From: Zoogloea sp041908905
GTDB taxonomy: Bacteria > Pseudomonadota > Gammaproteobacteria > Burkholderiales > Rhodocyclaceae
Assembly (NCBI RefSeq): GCF_041908905.1
Contig: NZ_JAYREK010000017.1
Span: 1-64,000 of the forward strand
Direction: 5' to 3'
DNA: 64,000 nucleotides
Shown here: piece after piece, positions 27,540 through 36,943 of the stretch
Numbering within the stretch: the first letter of the stretch is position 1
Layout of the letters: each line of letters begins with the position of its first letter
Made by a program: the position numbers and the translations under genes
The notes under the pieces: generated by a model
What the model saw: the letters and a program-made list of their open reading frames with translations, nothing else
Told to the model about the DNA's origin: nothing
Database searches by the model: none

Positions 27540-28052
27540 TCAGTGGCCGTGACCGTGCCCATGGCCATGGCCCCGCTCGCCCCAGCCGCGCCCCTCGCCC
27601 CGGCCCTCGTCGTGACGCTCCCGGCGGCCCTCGCCGCGGCGATCGGAGTAATCGGGTCGACCGTCGTCGTAACCGTAGGCCCGCGGCGGCGGGGCATCGA
27701 CGTACTGGTAGCCGTGGTGCTCCCGGTAGCGGGGCGCGTAAACATCGCGATACCAGCCGTCCTGGACGAAATAGACCGGATAGCCGCAGGCGTTGTAGCG
27801 CCCGCAGTAGCGGCTCCATTTGCGGGCATGGCCGGGCGGCACGCGCAGGTACAGGGGCTCGCGGACCACACGGACCGGCGCCGGCTGGATCACCACGGGC
27901 TGCGGATACATCACCATCGGGCGGGGAAAGCCGCCGATATCGAGGCGGCCGTAAAAATTGGGGTCGCCGATGCTGATCGACACGCCCACGTCGGCGGCCA
28001 GCGCGCCGTGGGCGAGGGTCGCCAGCGCGACGGCGGACAAAATTCGCTTCAT
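27540..28052 (-). CDS. Secreted protein with His-rich tail
   Basis: A 170-residue protein with a signal peptide (MKRILSAVALATLAHGALAA, cleavage about residue 20), a proline- and tyrosine-rich centre, a conserved-looking CGRYNACGYPVYFV motif, and an Arg/Gly/His-rich end terminating in (GH)5. The two cysteines around residues 90-98 could form a disulphide, and the His tail should bind divalent metal. It starts at ATG 28052 with GGAGA upstream. No named family was recognised. It lies about 100 bases before nnrS on the same strand, close to the nitrosative genes, but with no proven link. Confidence 0.72.
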   Translation of the reverse strand: MKRILSAVALATLAHGALAADVGVSISIGDPNFYGRLDIGGFPRPMVMYPQPVVIQPAPVRVVREPLYLRVPPGHARKWSRYCGRYNACGYPVYFVQDGWYRDVYAPRYREHHGYQYVDAPPPRAYGYDDGRPDYSDRRGEGRRERHDEGRGEGRGWGERGHGHGHGHGH

Positions 28053-28222
28053 CGTGAAATCTCCGTTTTGAACCGGCGAGCGGCCCGCCCATCCTGTGCC
28101 ACCCTGGTTGCGGCCCACCGCGACAGGCGACACGCCCCGGTTGCGGCAACTCTAGCCGGGCGGCACGGCGCGGGCTGTAAGCGACTGTAAGCACATGCTG
28201 CGGAGCCCCGGCGGCGCGGAGG

Positions 28223-30262
28223 TCAGGCCACCAGCGAGAAGACGGTCACCCGGTCGCGCCCCCGATGCTTGGCCACATACATGGCGGCATCGGCGTGCAC
28301 CATCAGCGCGGCGGCGTCGGCGCCGTGGTCGGGATACAGCGCGATGCCGATGCTCGACGAGACCTCGAGCCACAGGTCGGCCAGATGGAAGGGTTCGGCG
28401 AGGGCCGCGCGGATCTTCTCGGCGACGATCTCGGCGTCGGGAAGGGTGTCGATGAGGGGCAGCAGCACGACGAACTCGTCGCCGCCGATGCGCCCCACGG
28501 TATCCGACTCGCGCACGCAGCCGCGCATGCGGATCGCCACCTCCCGCAGCAGCAGGTCGCCCACCGCGTGGCCATGGGCGTCGTTCACCGGCTTGAAGCG
28601 GTCGAGATCGATGTACAGCAGGCCGACCCGGCGGCCATTGCGCCGCGCCGCGGCGATGGCCTGGCGAAGGCGGTCGGTGAGCACCGCGCGGTTGGGCAGC
28701 TCGGTGAGCGGGTCGTGCTGGGCCATGTAGGCGATGCGCGCCTGGGTGGCCCGACGCTCGGAGATGTCGCGGGCCACGCCGTGCAGCTCGACCACGCCGG
28801 TGCGGGGATTGCGGCAGCAGGTGCTCAGGACCTCCACCCACACGCCGCCGCCATGCTTGCACGGCAGGTGCAGCTCGTCGGTGCGGAAGGCGGGCGTGCC
28901 GGGCGACAGCGACAGGAAGGTATCGACGCCCTTGCGGATGAGTCCCTTCACGTCGTCGATCACGGCGGGGTCGACGGCGGCCAGCAGGGAGGTGCCGACC
29001 AGCTCGGCCGGCGTGTAGCCCAGGAGCCGCTCGACCGACGGGCTCACGTAGCGGAAGCACAGGGTTTCGGCGTCGGCGGTCCACACCACGTCGAGCATGG
29101 TTTCGGTGAGGAGGCGGTATTTTTCTTCGCCGGCCTGCAGCTCGGCCACCGCCCGCTCCCCGTCGGCCATGCTGCGCTTGAGACGGCGGTTGATGCGATG
29201 GACGTAGATCGCCACCGCGCTCATCAACGCGGTGATCGCCAGCGTGAAGCCCAGGTAGGTGCGCAGCCCCTCCATGTCGGCCCCGGTGGCGGAGGCATAC
29301 AGGAAACCGTCGAGATCGAACTCCGGCGGCAGCATGCCGATGCCCGCGTAGGTCTCGGCGATGTGCCGCCAGCGCCCGGCGCTCATGTAGCCGATCTCCA
29401 CCACGTCGGCGCGGATCAGCGACTGCATCTGGCGGGCGGCGAAGAGCTGGAAGTCGAGGGGCTGCGCCGGGGCGTAGCGATCACGGATCAGCGCGGCGAT
29501 CTCGCCGGGGTAGGCCATGGCGTATTCCCAGCCCCGCAGGCTGGCCTCGCGGAAGGCCTTGACCAGCTCGGGACGGGACTTCAGCAAGGCCTCGGAGGTG
29601 AACAGATTGTCACCGTAGAAGTCGATGCCCATCGAGCGCGGGGTGAAGATCTGGTAATCGAACCCTTCCCTGTCGAGGAAATACGGCTCGTAGGACAGGT
29701 ACGCCGACATGGCGTCCACCTTGCCGTTGATGAGGTCGCGGGGGTCGAAGGAGTGCTCGACCACCCGCAGGGCGTCGTCGGCGAGGCCCTCGCGACGCAG
29801 GTATGCGGTGAGCTCGTCCATCCCGGGCTCGATCATCACCCGCCGGCCGGCCAGGTCATGGATGGATTGGGTCGCCGACTCCCGCCGGGCGATGAACGCC
29901 GCCGGCGAATGCTGGAAGATCGTGGCCACCACCACCACCGGCCGCCCGGCATGGCGGTGGAGCAGCAACGAGCTCGTGCCGACGCCGAAATCCGCCTGCC
30001 CCGAGACCACCTGCGCCGGCACGTCCAGCCCCGGCTGGGCCTCCTTCAGGCGCACCTCGAGCCCGGCCTCCCGGTAGTACCCCTTCTCGAGGGCGGCGTA
30101 GTAGCCGGCGAACTGGAAGTTGTGGGTCCACTTGAGCTGCAGTGTGACCGGCGTCGCCGCCAGAGCGGGAGAAAGCCCGAAGGCCAGCAGCACCCCGCCG
30201 CCTAGCGCGCGCGACGCCCGGCCGGACAGCCAACAAGCCATGAACCACAGAAGTGAGGGCAT
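28223..30262 (-). CDS. Periplasmic-binding-protein/PAS/GGDEF diguanylate cyclase
   Basis: A 679-residue fusion. A signal peptide (about 1-35) precedes an NMT1/THI5-type periplasmic binding domain (about 38-300, with LQLKWTHNFQFAGYYAALEK, GQADFGVGTSSLLL and KVDAMSAYLSYEP). A single membrane helix (about 335-355) leads to a coiled segment, PAS (about 380-500) and a C-terminal GGDEF domain with intact GGDEF at 593-597 and RESD inhibitory site upstream. It likely binds a pyrimidine-, thiamine- or nitrate-like ligand outside and makes c-di-GMP inside. No transporter genes adjoin it. Monocistronic; the ligand is unknown. Confidence 0.9.
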   Translation of the reverse strand: MPSLLWFMACWLSGRASRALGGGVLLAFGLSPALAATPVTLQLKWTHNFQFAGYYAALEKGYYREAGLEVRLKEAQPGLDVPAQVVSGQADFGVGTSSLLLHRHAGRPVVVVATIFQHSPAAFIARRESATQSIHDLAGRRVMIEPGMDELTAYLRREGLADDALRVVEHSFDPRDLINGKVDAMSAYLSYEPYFLDREGFDYQIFTPRSMGIDFYGDNLFTSEALLKSRPELVKAFREASLRGWEYAMAYPGEIAALIRDRYAPAQPLDFQLFAARQMQSLIRADVVEIGYMSAGRWRHIAETYAGIGMLPPEFDLDGFLYASATGADMEGLRTYLGFTLAITALMSAVAIYVHRINRRLKRSMADGERAVAELQAGEEKYRLLTETMLDVVWTADAETLCFRYVSPSVERLLGYTPAELVGTSLLAAVDPAVIDDVKGLIRKGVDTFLSLSPGTPAFRTDELHLPCKHGGGVWVEVLSTCCRNPRTGVVELHGVARDISERRATQARIAYMAQHDPLTELPNRAVLTDRLRQAIAAARRNGRRVGLLYIDLDRFKPVNDAHGHAVGDLLLREVAIRMRGCVRESDTVGRIGGDEFVVLLPLIDTLPDAEIVAEKIRAALAEPFHLADLWLEVSSSIGIALYPDHGADAAALMVHADAAMYVAKHRGRDRVTVFSLVA

Positions 30263-30724
30263 CGCAGGACAGCGGAATCGGATTCATGCAGTTTAACGGC
30301 TGACAGCATCGCAAATTAATACCTTCATCATCAACATCCACCGCTGTCATAAATGTTGTCAATGACCTTCGCGCCCCGGGGGTGACGCACACCTCGACGC
30401 GGCAATGCGGCCCCGCGCCTGCCTACCGGCAAGCAGCGGCACCTTGGCCAGCGCCATCCAGGGAACATGCGACCCGGGCCGTTCTTCAACGATAGATCAG
30501 CCCACCCCCTATGCAAGGACTGGCCCGGCGGGCACAAAGGGGCTGATGACCGCGGGCAGCGCCGTGGCGAATGGAGGGAAGCAGAGAAGAAAAAAGGAGA
30601 CGATACGCCGCATGGACCGGCCGGGGTGGCCGACAACGTCCGACCATGCGGGGTGATGCCCGCCGCGCGGCGCCCTCCCCCGCCCGCCCCGGGAAAAGTC
30701 AGGGCAGGCAGGTTGAGGGCAGCC
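30263..30724. other. Non-coding spacer with an inverted repeat
   Basis: About 460 bases without a convincing gene. The right half is G/C-rich with no long open frame that looks protein-coding. The left end, upstream of the PBP-PAS-GGDEF gene, contains TGACAGC (30301-30307) and GCTGTCA (30343-30349), a separated inverted repeat in an A/T-rich stretch. This may hold its promoter or operator. Confidence 0.4.
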
Positions 30725-31015
30725 TCAAAGTCCGGCGAGCGCGGCCACCCGGGCCGGATCGGCGCCGCTGATGCAGACCCGCTTGGCGCGGGAGGTCTCG
30801 CCGCTGAGCAGCCCGACCGCCGACCGGGGCACCCCGCAAGCCTTGGCGAGGAAGCCGAGGAGTTCGGCGTTGGCCTTGCCGTCCACCGGCGGCGCAGCGA
30901 GGCGGATCTTGAGGGCCTCGCCATGCAGCCCGGCAATGCCGGACCTCCTGGCGCCGGGCTGGATGTGCAGGGTGAGGATCAGGCTGCCGTCGGCAGCCTG
31001 GACACACCAGGTCAT
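30725..31015 (-). CDS. yggU: YggU family protein (DUF167)
   Basis: A 96-residue protein of the YggU/DUF167 family with the characteristic LHIQPGARRSGIAG, KIRLAAPPVDGKANAEL and LGFLAKACGVPRSAV blocks. Function is unknown, though the genes travel with yggT and proC in many proteobacteria, as here. ATG 31015 lies 2 bases past the yggT stop. Confidence 0.9.
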   Translation of the reverse strand: MTWCVQAADGSLILTLHIQPGARRSGIAGLHGEALKIRLAAPPVDGKANAELLGFLAKACGVPRSAVGLLSGETSRAKRVCISGADPARVAALAGL

Positions 31016-31017
31016 GC

Positions 31018-31590
31018 TCAGGCCACGCCGATCAGCATGAGCTTGACCATCGCCAGCGCGCTCAGGGCCACCTGCAGCAGCAGAAACAGCGCGATGGGGC
31101 TCAGATCGACCCCGCCGATCAGCGGGATGATGCGCCGGAACGGGCGCAGGAAAGGCTCGGAGAGGGCGTTGATGACGCCCGCCATCGGCGCATAGGGATT
31201 GACCCATGACAGGATCGCCGACATCAGCACCACGCCCATCAGCAGGTACAGCGCCACCCGGAGCGTCTCCAGCAAGCCCACGCCCCACATCACGGCCAGC
31301 AGGCCGAACGGGTTGGCCGCGCCGATGCGGCCCATCAGGCCCAGCACCACGAACATCACCAGCACCTGCACCACCCAGGCCGGCAGCAGGCTGGCCAGGT
31401 CCAGCCCGCCAAGGCCGGGGATGAAGCGCCGCAGGGGCAGCACCAGCCAGTCGGTGGTGGCCACGACGAACTGGCCGATCGGGTTACGGAACGACACCCG
31501 CTGCCACTGCATGATGAAGCGCGCCAGCAGCACGCCGGTCAACAGGCTGCCGAGGGTTTCGATGACGGTGAGCAGAAGACTTGCCAGCAT
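31018..31590 (-). CDS. yggT: YggT family membrane protein
   Basis: A 190-residue membrane protein with two repeats of the YggT motif (RNPIGQFVVATTDWLVLPLRR and INALSEPFLRPFRRIIP) and four or five hydrophobic helices. The family is implicated in osmotic or potassium balance and in ribosome/cell-division related clusters, but its biochemistry is open. A GGGGGAGG site precedes ATG 31590. It sits between proC and yggU, the standard order. Confidence 0.93.
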   Translation of the reverse strand: MLASLLLTVIETLGSLLTGVLLARFIMQWQRVSFRNPIGQFVVATTDWLVLPLRRFIPGLGGLDLASLLPAWVVQVLVMFVVLGLMGRIGAANPFGLLAVMWGVGLLETLRVALYLLMGVVLMSAILSWVNPYAPMAGVINALSEPFLRPFRRIIPLIGGVDLSPIALFLLLQVALSALAMVKLMLIGVA

Positions 31591-31604
31591 GACGCCTCCC
31601 CCGC

Positions 31605-32417
31605 TCAGTCGCGGCCGAGCTCGTCGCCGAGTTCGCGGCCGCGGGTTTCCGCCGCCACCACGGCCCGCCGGATCACGTCCGGGAAGCCGTCTGCGGCCAT
31701 CGAGGCCAGCGCCGCGGCGGTCGTGCCGCCCTTGGAGGTCACGCGCTCGCGCAGCACGGCGGGCGACTCGGGGCTGCCGGCGGCCAGCCGGGCCGCGCCG
31801 AGCACGGTGTCGATGGCCAGCTTGCGGGCGGTATCGGCGTCGAAGCCGAGGGCCTCGCCGGAGGCCTGCAGGCATTCGATGAAGTGGAACACGTAGGCCG
31901 GCCCGCTGCCCGAGATGGCCGTGACGCCGTCGATCTGCGCCTCGTCGGCCACCCACACGGTGGAGCCCACCGCCGCCAGCACCTGCTCGGCGGCGGCCCG
32001 CCCGGCAGCGCTCACCGAAGCGTCGGCGAACAGGCCGGTGATGCCGGCGCCGATCAGCGCCGGGGTGTTGGGCATGCAGCGCACCAGGTTGCCGTGGCCG
32101 CCCAGCCAGCGCCCGATGTCGGCCAGACGCAGGCCGGCGGCGATGCTCACCACCAGCTGGCGGTCGAGCCGGCCGGCGATCGGCGCCACCGCGGCGCGGA
32201 GCTGCTGGGGCTTGACCGCCAGCACCAGCACGTCGCAGGCCAGCGCCTGGTCGTCGATGGATTCCACGGCGCGCACGCCGAAGTCGGCGGCGAGGCGGGC
32301 CCGGCCTTCGCCGGAGAGCTCGACCACCTGCACGTCCGCCGCCTGGAAGCCGCGCTTGAGGAGACCGCCGATCAGGGCCGCGGCCATGTTGCCGCCGCCG
32401 AGGAAGGTAATTTTCAT
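31605..32417 (-). CDS. proC: Pyrroline-5-carboxylate reductase ProC
   Basis: Catalyses the last step of proline synthesis, NAD(P)H reduction of pyrroline-5-carboxylate. The 270-residue protein has the Rossmann motif FLGGGNMAAALIGGL (about 5-19), LVLAVKPQQ, VRCMPNTPALIGAG, and the conserved C-terminal signature AISGSGPAYVFHF, with VTSKGGTTAAAL near the end. ATG 32417 is the first start giving the canonical MKITFLGGGNM. It is 14 bases upstream of yggT and forms an operon with yggT and yggU. Confidence 0.96.
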   Translation of the reverse strand: MKITFLGGGNMAAALIGGLLKRGFQAADVQVVELSGEGRARLAADFGVRAVESIDDQALACDVLVLAVKPQQLRAAVAPIAGRLDRQLVVSIAAGLRLADIGRWLGGHGNLVRCMPNTPALIGAGITGLFADASVSAAGRAAAEQVLAAVGSTVWVADEAQIDGVTAISGSGPAYVFHFIECLQASGEALGFDADTARKLAIDTVLGAARLAAGSPESPAVLRERVTSKGGTTAAALASMAADGFPDVIRRAVVAAETRGRELGDELGRD

Positions 32418-32534
32418 TGCCGTCTTTCCGTCAGTAGGAATCGAAAAAATGCAGGCCACCGGAGCTGATCGGGGCGCCTGCCGGGAATACATGCGACGCC
32501 GGCGGGTTGCCAGACCACGCCATGCCGCCGGGTT

Positions 32535-33230
32535 TCAGGATCGCGAACCGAAGATCGCCGTGCCGACGCGGACCATCGTGGAACCCTCGGCGATCGCCGC
32601 CTCGAGATCGTCGGACATGCCCATCGACAGGGTGTCGAGGGCGAGGCCCTCGGCGTTGAGCCGGTCGCACAAGGCGCGCAGGGCCGCAAAGCGCGCCCGC
32701 TGCAGGGCCACGTCGGAGGTCGGCTCGGGGATCGCCATCAGGCCGCGCAGGCGCAGCCGCGGCAGGGCCGCCACCGCGTGGGCCAGCGCCGGCAGCTCAT
32801 CGGGGGCCACGCCGCTCTTGCTCGCCTCGCCGCTCACATTGACCTGGATGCACACCGCGAGGGGCGGCAGATGCACGTCCCGCTGGGCCGACAGGCGCTC
32901 GGCGATCTTCAGGCGGTCGATGGAATGCACCCACGCGAAGCGGTTGGCCACCTGGCGCGTCTTGTTGCTCTGGAGGGGGCCGATGAAATGCCATTCGAGA
33001 CCCAGCCCGGCCAGCGCGTCGACCTTCTCGGCGCCCTCCTGCACGTAGTTCTCGCCGAAGGCGCGCTGCCCGGCGGCGGCGGCCTCGCGCACGCAGTCGG
33101 CCGGCCAGGTCTTGCTGACGGCCAGCAGGCGTACGTCGGCGGCATCCCGCCCGGCCGCCTCGGCGGCCCGCGCAATGCGAATGACAAGGTTTTGGAGGCG
33201 GGCGGAAAGCCCTGACTTATAATCTTGCAA
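32535..33230 (-). CDS. yggS: PLP homeostasis protein YggS
   Basis: A 231-residue YggS/PROSC family pyridoxal-phosphate carrier. The PLP lysine is in LLAVSKTW (about 40), followed by FGENYVQEGAEKV, WHFIGPLQSNK, VNVSGEASKSG and LSMGMSDDLEAAI. The frame opens with TTG 33230 and lacks a clear ribosome-binding site, so the start may differ by a few residues. It is divergent from pilT, a common arrangement in proteobacteria. Confidence 0.95.
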   Translation of the reverse strand: MQDYKSGLSARLQNLVIRIARAAEAAGRDAADVRLLAVSKTWPADCVREAAAAGQRAFGENYVQEGAEKVDALAGLGLEWHFIGPLQSNKTRQVANRFAWVHSIDRLKIAERLSAQRDVHLPPLAVCIQVNVSGEASKSGVAPDELPALAHAVAALPRLRLRGLMAIPEPTSDVALQRARFAALRALCDRLNAEGLALDTLSMGMSDDLEAAIAEGSTMVRVGTAIFGSRS

Positions 33231-33336
33231 AGCTAAAGTTTCGGAAGCCCGGGGCCGTCGAGTATAGCACCGGCCCGAAGCCCGGATTTCTTGCCCGGGC
33301 TCGCCCCTCCACCCTCAAAAGCGACGAGTCACCACC

Positions 33337-34380
33337 ATGGACATCACCGAACTGCTCGCCTTCACCGTCAAGAACAAGGCCTCCGACCTGCACATCTCCT
33401 CCGGTCTCCCGCCGATGATCCGCGTCCACGGCGACGTGCGCCGGATCAACCTGCCGGCGCTCACCCACAAGGACGTGCACGGCATGGTGTATGACATCAT
33501 GAACGACGCCCAGCGCAAGCAGTACGAGGAGTTCCTCGAGACCGACTTCTCCTTCGAGATCCCCAACCTGGCCCGCTTCCGGGTCAATGCCTTCAACCAG
33601 AACCGCGGCGCGGCGGCGGTGTTCCGGGTGATTCCGTCCAAGGTGCTGACCCTCGAGGAGCTCAACTGCCCGAAGATCTTCAAGGAGATCGCCAACCAGC
33701 CCCGCGGCATCGTGCTGGTCACCGGCCCCACCGGCTCGGGCAAGTCCACCACGCTGGCGGCGATGGTCGACTACGTCAACGAAAACGAATACGGCCACAT
33801 CCTCACCATCGAGGACCCGATCGAATTCGTGCACGACGCCAAGCGCTGCCTGATCAACCAGCGGGAGGTCGCCCGCGACACCCAGTCCTTCAACGCCGCG
33901 CTGCGCTCGGCCCTGCGGGAAGACCCGGACGTGATCCTGGTCGGCGAGCTGCGCGACCTCGAAACCATCCGCCTCGCCCTCACCGCCGCCGAGACCGGCC
34001 ACCTGGTGTTCGGCACCCTGCACACCTCCTCCGCCGCCAAGACGGTCGACCGTATCGTCGACGTCTTCCCGGCCGCCGAAAAGGACATGGTGCGGGCCAT
34101 GATGTCCGAATCCCTGCGGGCGGTGATCTCCCAGACCCTGCTCAAGACCAAGGACGGCGCCGGCCGCGTGGCCGCCCACGAGATCATGATCGGCACCCCG
34201 GCCATCCGCAACCTGATCCGCGAGAACAAGGTGGCCCAGATGTACTCGGCCATCCAGACCGGCCAGGGCGTCGGCATGCAGACCCTCGACCAGTGCCTGG
34301 CCGATCTGGTGCGGCGCAACATCGTTTCCGGGGCGGAAGCCCGGCTTCGTGCCGCCAACAAGGACAACTTCACGGCCTGA
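33337..34380 (+). CDS. pilT: Twitching motility ATPase PilT
   Basis: PilT is the hexameric cytoplasmic ATPase that powers type IV pilus retraction. The 347-residue protein starts MDITELLAFTVKNKASDLHIS, has Walker A GPTGSGKST (about 130-138), the Asp box TIEDPIEF, Walker B VILVGELRD, His box TGHLVFGTLH and the AIRNLIRENKV motif. It lies 62 bases upstream of pilU, which typically acts as an auxiliary retraction ATPase, and they may be one transcription unit. Confidence 0.97.
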   Translation: MDITELLAFTVKNKASDLHISSGLPPMIRVHGDVRRINLPALTHKDVHGMVYDIMNDAQRKQYEEFLETDFSFEIPNLARFRVNAFNQNRGAAAVFRVIPSKVLTLEELNCPKIFKEIANQPRGIVLVTGPTGSGKSTTLAAMVDYVNENEYGHILTIEDPIEFVHDAKRCLINQREVARDTQSFNAALRSALREDPDVILVGELRDLETIRLALTAAETGHLVFGTLHTSSAAKTVDRIVDVFPAAEKDMVRAMMSESLRAVISQTLLKTKDGAGRVAAHEIMIGTPAIRNLIRENKVAQMYSAIQTGQGVGMQTLDQCLADLVRRNIVSGAEARLRAANKDNFTA

Positions 34381-34442
34381 CCGGCACTTTATCCCGGACA
34401 ATTACCGACTGACGCCGGCCCGCCCGGCAACTGGAACACACC

Positions 34443-35579
34443 ATGGAACGCGACCAGGCACTCAAGTTCATGAACGACCTGCTGAAGCTGATGCTCCAGA
34501 AGAACGGGTCCGATCTTTTCATCACCGCCAACTTTCCGCCGGCCATCAAGATCGACGGCAAGATCGTGCCTCAGTCGAACCAGCAGCTCACCCACACCCA
34601 CACCGCCGAGCTGGCGCGGGTGATCATGAGCGACCGCCAGGCCCAGGAGTTCGAGGCCACCAAGGAGTGCAACTTCGCGATCTCGCCGGCGGGCATCGGG
34701 CGCTTCCGGGCCAACGCCTTCATCCAGCAGGGGCAGGTCGGCCTCGTGCTGCGGACCATTCCCCAGCGTATCCCCAACTTCGACGAGCTCGGCCTGCCGC
34801 CGGTGCTCAAGGAGATCGCCATGTCCAAGCGCGGGCTGGTGATCTTCGTCGGCGGCACCGGCACCGGCAAGACCACCTCGCTGGCGGCAATGGTGGACTA
34901 CCGCAACGAGAAGAGCTTCGGGCACATCATCACCATCGAAGACCCGATCGAGTTCGTCCACGCCCATAAAAACTGCATCGTCACCCAGCGCGAGGTCGGC
35001 ATCGACACCGACTCCTGGGAGCCGGCTCTCAAGAACACCCTGCGCCAGGCCCCCGACGTGATCCTGATGGGCGAGATCCGCGACCGCGAGACGATGGACT
35101 ACGCCATCGCCTTCGCCGAAACCGGCCACCTGTGCCTGGCCACCCTCCACGCCAACAGCGCCAACCAGGCCATCGACCGGATCATCAACTTCTTCCCCGA
35201 AGAGCGCCGCCAGCAGCTCTTGATGGACCTCTCCCTCAACCTGCGCGCGCTGATCTCCCAGCGCCTGCTGCCGATGTGCGACCGCAAGGGCCGCGTGCCG
35301 GCGGTCGAGGTGATGCTCAACTCGCCGCTGATCTCCGACCTCATCTTCAAGGGCGAGATCCCGGGCATCAAGGACGTCATGAAGCGCTCCAGCGAGCTCG
35401 GCATGCAGACCTTCGACCAGAGCCTGTTCGACCTCTACGAGCGCAACCTCATCACCTACGAAGACGCCCTGCGCAACGCCGACTCCATGAACGACCTGCG
35501 CCTGCAGATCAAGCTCAAGAGCCGCCGCGGCGACCGGGGCGACATGATGTCCGGCATCCAGAACCTCGACATCGTGTGA
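34443..35579 (+). CDS. pilU: Twitching motility ATPase PilU
   Basis: PilU is a PilT-dependent accessory retraction ATPase. The 378-residue protein has Walker A GGTGTGKTTS (about 137-146), Asp box TIEDPIEFVH, Walker B VILMGEIRD, His box TGHLCLATLH and the LRALISQRLLP segment. Order pilT-pilU and protein sizes are standard. It is followed by a hairpin-bearing spacer before the convergent methyltransferase gene. Confidence 0.96.
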   Translation: MERDQALKFMNDLLKLMLQKNGSDLFITANFPPAIKIDGKIVPQSNQQLTHTHTAELARVIMSDRQAQEFEATKECNFAISPAGIGRFRANAFIQQGQVGLVLRTIPQRIPNFDELGLPPVLKEIAMSKRGLVIFVGGTGTGKTTSLAAMVDYRNEKSFGHIITIEDPIEFVHAHKNCIVTQREVGIDTDSWEPALKNTLRQAPDVILMGEIRDRETMDYAIAFAETGHLCLATLHANSANQAIDRIINFFPEERRQQLLMDLSLNLRALISQRLLPMCDRKGRVPAVEVMLNSPLISDLIFKGEIPGIKDVMKRSSELGMQTFDQSLFDLYERNLITYEDALRNADSMNDLRLQIKLKSRRGDRGDMMSGIQNLDIV

Positions 35580-35717
35580 ATGGGCGCATAAAGCGACCGC
35601 GCGCTCCGATCCTGCGACTGCGATGCGCGCCGTACGCATGTACGGCCGTGCTTCTCGTTGCGACCTCGAGCCGCTCGCTACGCTTTCTGGGCGCCTTTTT
35701 CCGCGGGAGACGGATGC

Positions 35718-35739
35718 CTGGCGGCAAGGGTGCCGCCAG
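35718..35739 (+). terminator. Possible hairpin terminator between convergent pilU and rlmL
   Basis: CTGGCGGCA pairs perfectly with TGCCGCCAG across loop AGGG. A T6 run follows 12 bases later, which is further than ideal, so it may be only a weak or bidirectional terminator. Confidence 0.35.
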
Positions 35740-35755
35740 CGTCAGCTGAAGTTTT

Positions 35756-36922
35756 TTAGTCTGCAGCTTTGTCGGCCGGTTTGGGCTTCCGGGCCGAGCC
35801 GGCGATCATCTGGTACTCGAACAGCCGGCATTCGATGGCGCCGTTGAAGAGCGGCGTGCGCTTGCTGGCCTTGAGGCGGACACCCTTGGGCAGGGCCGGG
35901 TCGCCGGTGAAGAAGTAGCAGCGCCAGCCGGCCCAGTGGGCCTTGAGGGCGTCGCCCAGCTTCGGGTAGAAGGCCTCCAGCTCGGCGGTGTCCGACAGGC
36001 GCACGCCGTAGGGCGGGTTGGCCACCAGCACGCCGGCCGGCGCCGGGGCCACGAGGTCGAGCAGGTCGGCCCGCGTCACCTCCACACACCCTTCCAGGCC
36101 CGCGCTGCGCAGGTTAACGAAGGCCTTGCGCTGCTGGGATTCGAGGATGTCCGAGCCGTAGATCGCCAGCTTGCGCGGCGGCTGGCGGCGGGCCTCGGCG
36201 GCCTGGCGGATCGGCAGCCAGGTGTCGCGCTCGTAGTGCCTGAAACGCTCGAACGCGAAATGCCGGCCCAGGCCCGGCGCCACGTCGAGGGCCATCTGGG
36301 CCGCCTCGATCAGGAAGGTGCCGCTGCCGCACATCGGGTCGCACAGGGCCTCCTCGCCCGGCTTCCAGCCGGTGAGCCTGAGGATGCCGGCGGCCAGGTT
36401 CTCCTTGAGCGGAGCCTCCACCGCGGCCTGCTTGAAGCCGCGCTTGTAGAGCGGGTCGCCCGAGGTGTCGAGGTAGAGCGTGACCGTGTCGGCCGACAGG
36501 AACGCATGGATGCGCATGTCCGGCGCCTGGGTGTCGACGCTCGGCCGCTTGCCCGCCACGGTGCGGAAGTGGTCGCACACGGCGTCCTTGATCTTCAGCG
36601 TGACGAACTCCAGGCTGCGCAGCGGCGACTTGTGGGCGGTGACGAAGACGCGGATGGTCTGCTCGGGCGTGAACCAGCGGGCCCAGGTGGGCGCGTAGGC
36701 GATCCGGTAGACATCCTCCTCGCTGCGGTAGCGGCCCAGCGTGATCTGCCACAGCACGCGGGTGGCGATGCGGCTCTCGAGGTTGGCGCGGTAGCACAGG
36801 GCCCAGTCGCCGGCAAACTGCACGCCGCCGGGCACGGCTTTCGGGTCGGTGGCACCGAGGGCGGCGAGTTCGTCGGCGAGGAGCGGCTCGAGGCCGCGGG
36901 GGCATGGGGCAAAGAAGTTCAA
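35756..36922 (-). CDS. rlmL: THUMP-domain 23S rRNA (guanine-N2) methyltransferase
   Basis: A 388-residue class I SAM-dependent methyltransferase of the RlmL/YcbY N-terminal type, which methylates guanine 2445 of 23S rRNA. A THUMP domain (about 45-155) precedes DPMCGSGTFLIEA (SAM binding), YGSDILESQ and the catalytic NPPYGVRL. It lacks the second methyltransferase domain of E. coli RlmKL, as is usual outside gammaproteobacteria. The frame opens with TTG 36922 with only a weak ribosome-binding site. hemJ lies just upstream. Confidence 0.9.
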   Translation of the reverse strand: MNFFAPCPRGLEPLLADELAALGATDPKAVPGGVQFAGDWALCYRANLESRIATRVLWQITLGRYRSEEDVYRIAYAPTWARWFTPEQTIRVFVTAHKSPLRSLEFVTLKIKDAVCDHFRTVAGKRPSVDTQAPDMRIHAFLSADTVTLYLDTSGDPLYKRGFKQAAVEAPLKENLAAGILRLTGWKPGEEALCDPMCGSGTFLIEAAQMALDVAPGLGRHFAFERFRHYERDTWLPIRQAAEARRQPPRKLAIYGSDILESQQRKAFVNLRSAGLEGCVEVTRADLLDLVAPAPAGVLVANPPYGVRLSDTAELEAFYPKLGDALKAHWAGWRCYFFTGDPALPKGVRLKASKRTPLFNGAIECRLFEYQMIAGSARKPKPADKAAD

Positions 36923-36943
36923 GACGGGAATCCAGTAGAAAGA

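Noticed and set aside
35752..35757. Strong Rho-independent terminator after pilU
   Set aside because: The T6 run is 12 bases past the hairpin, and it overlaps the stop codon of the convergent gene, so only weak support remains.
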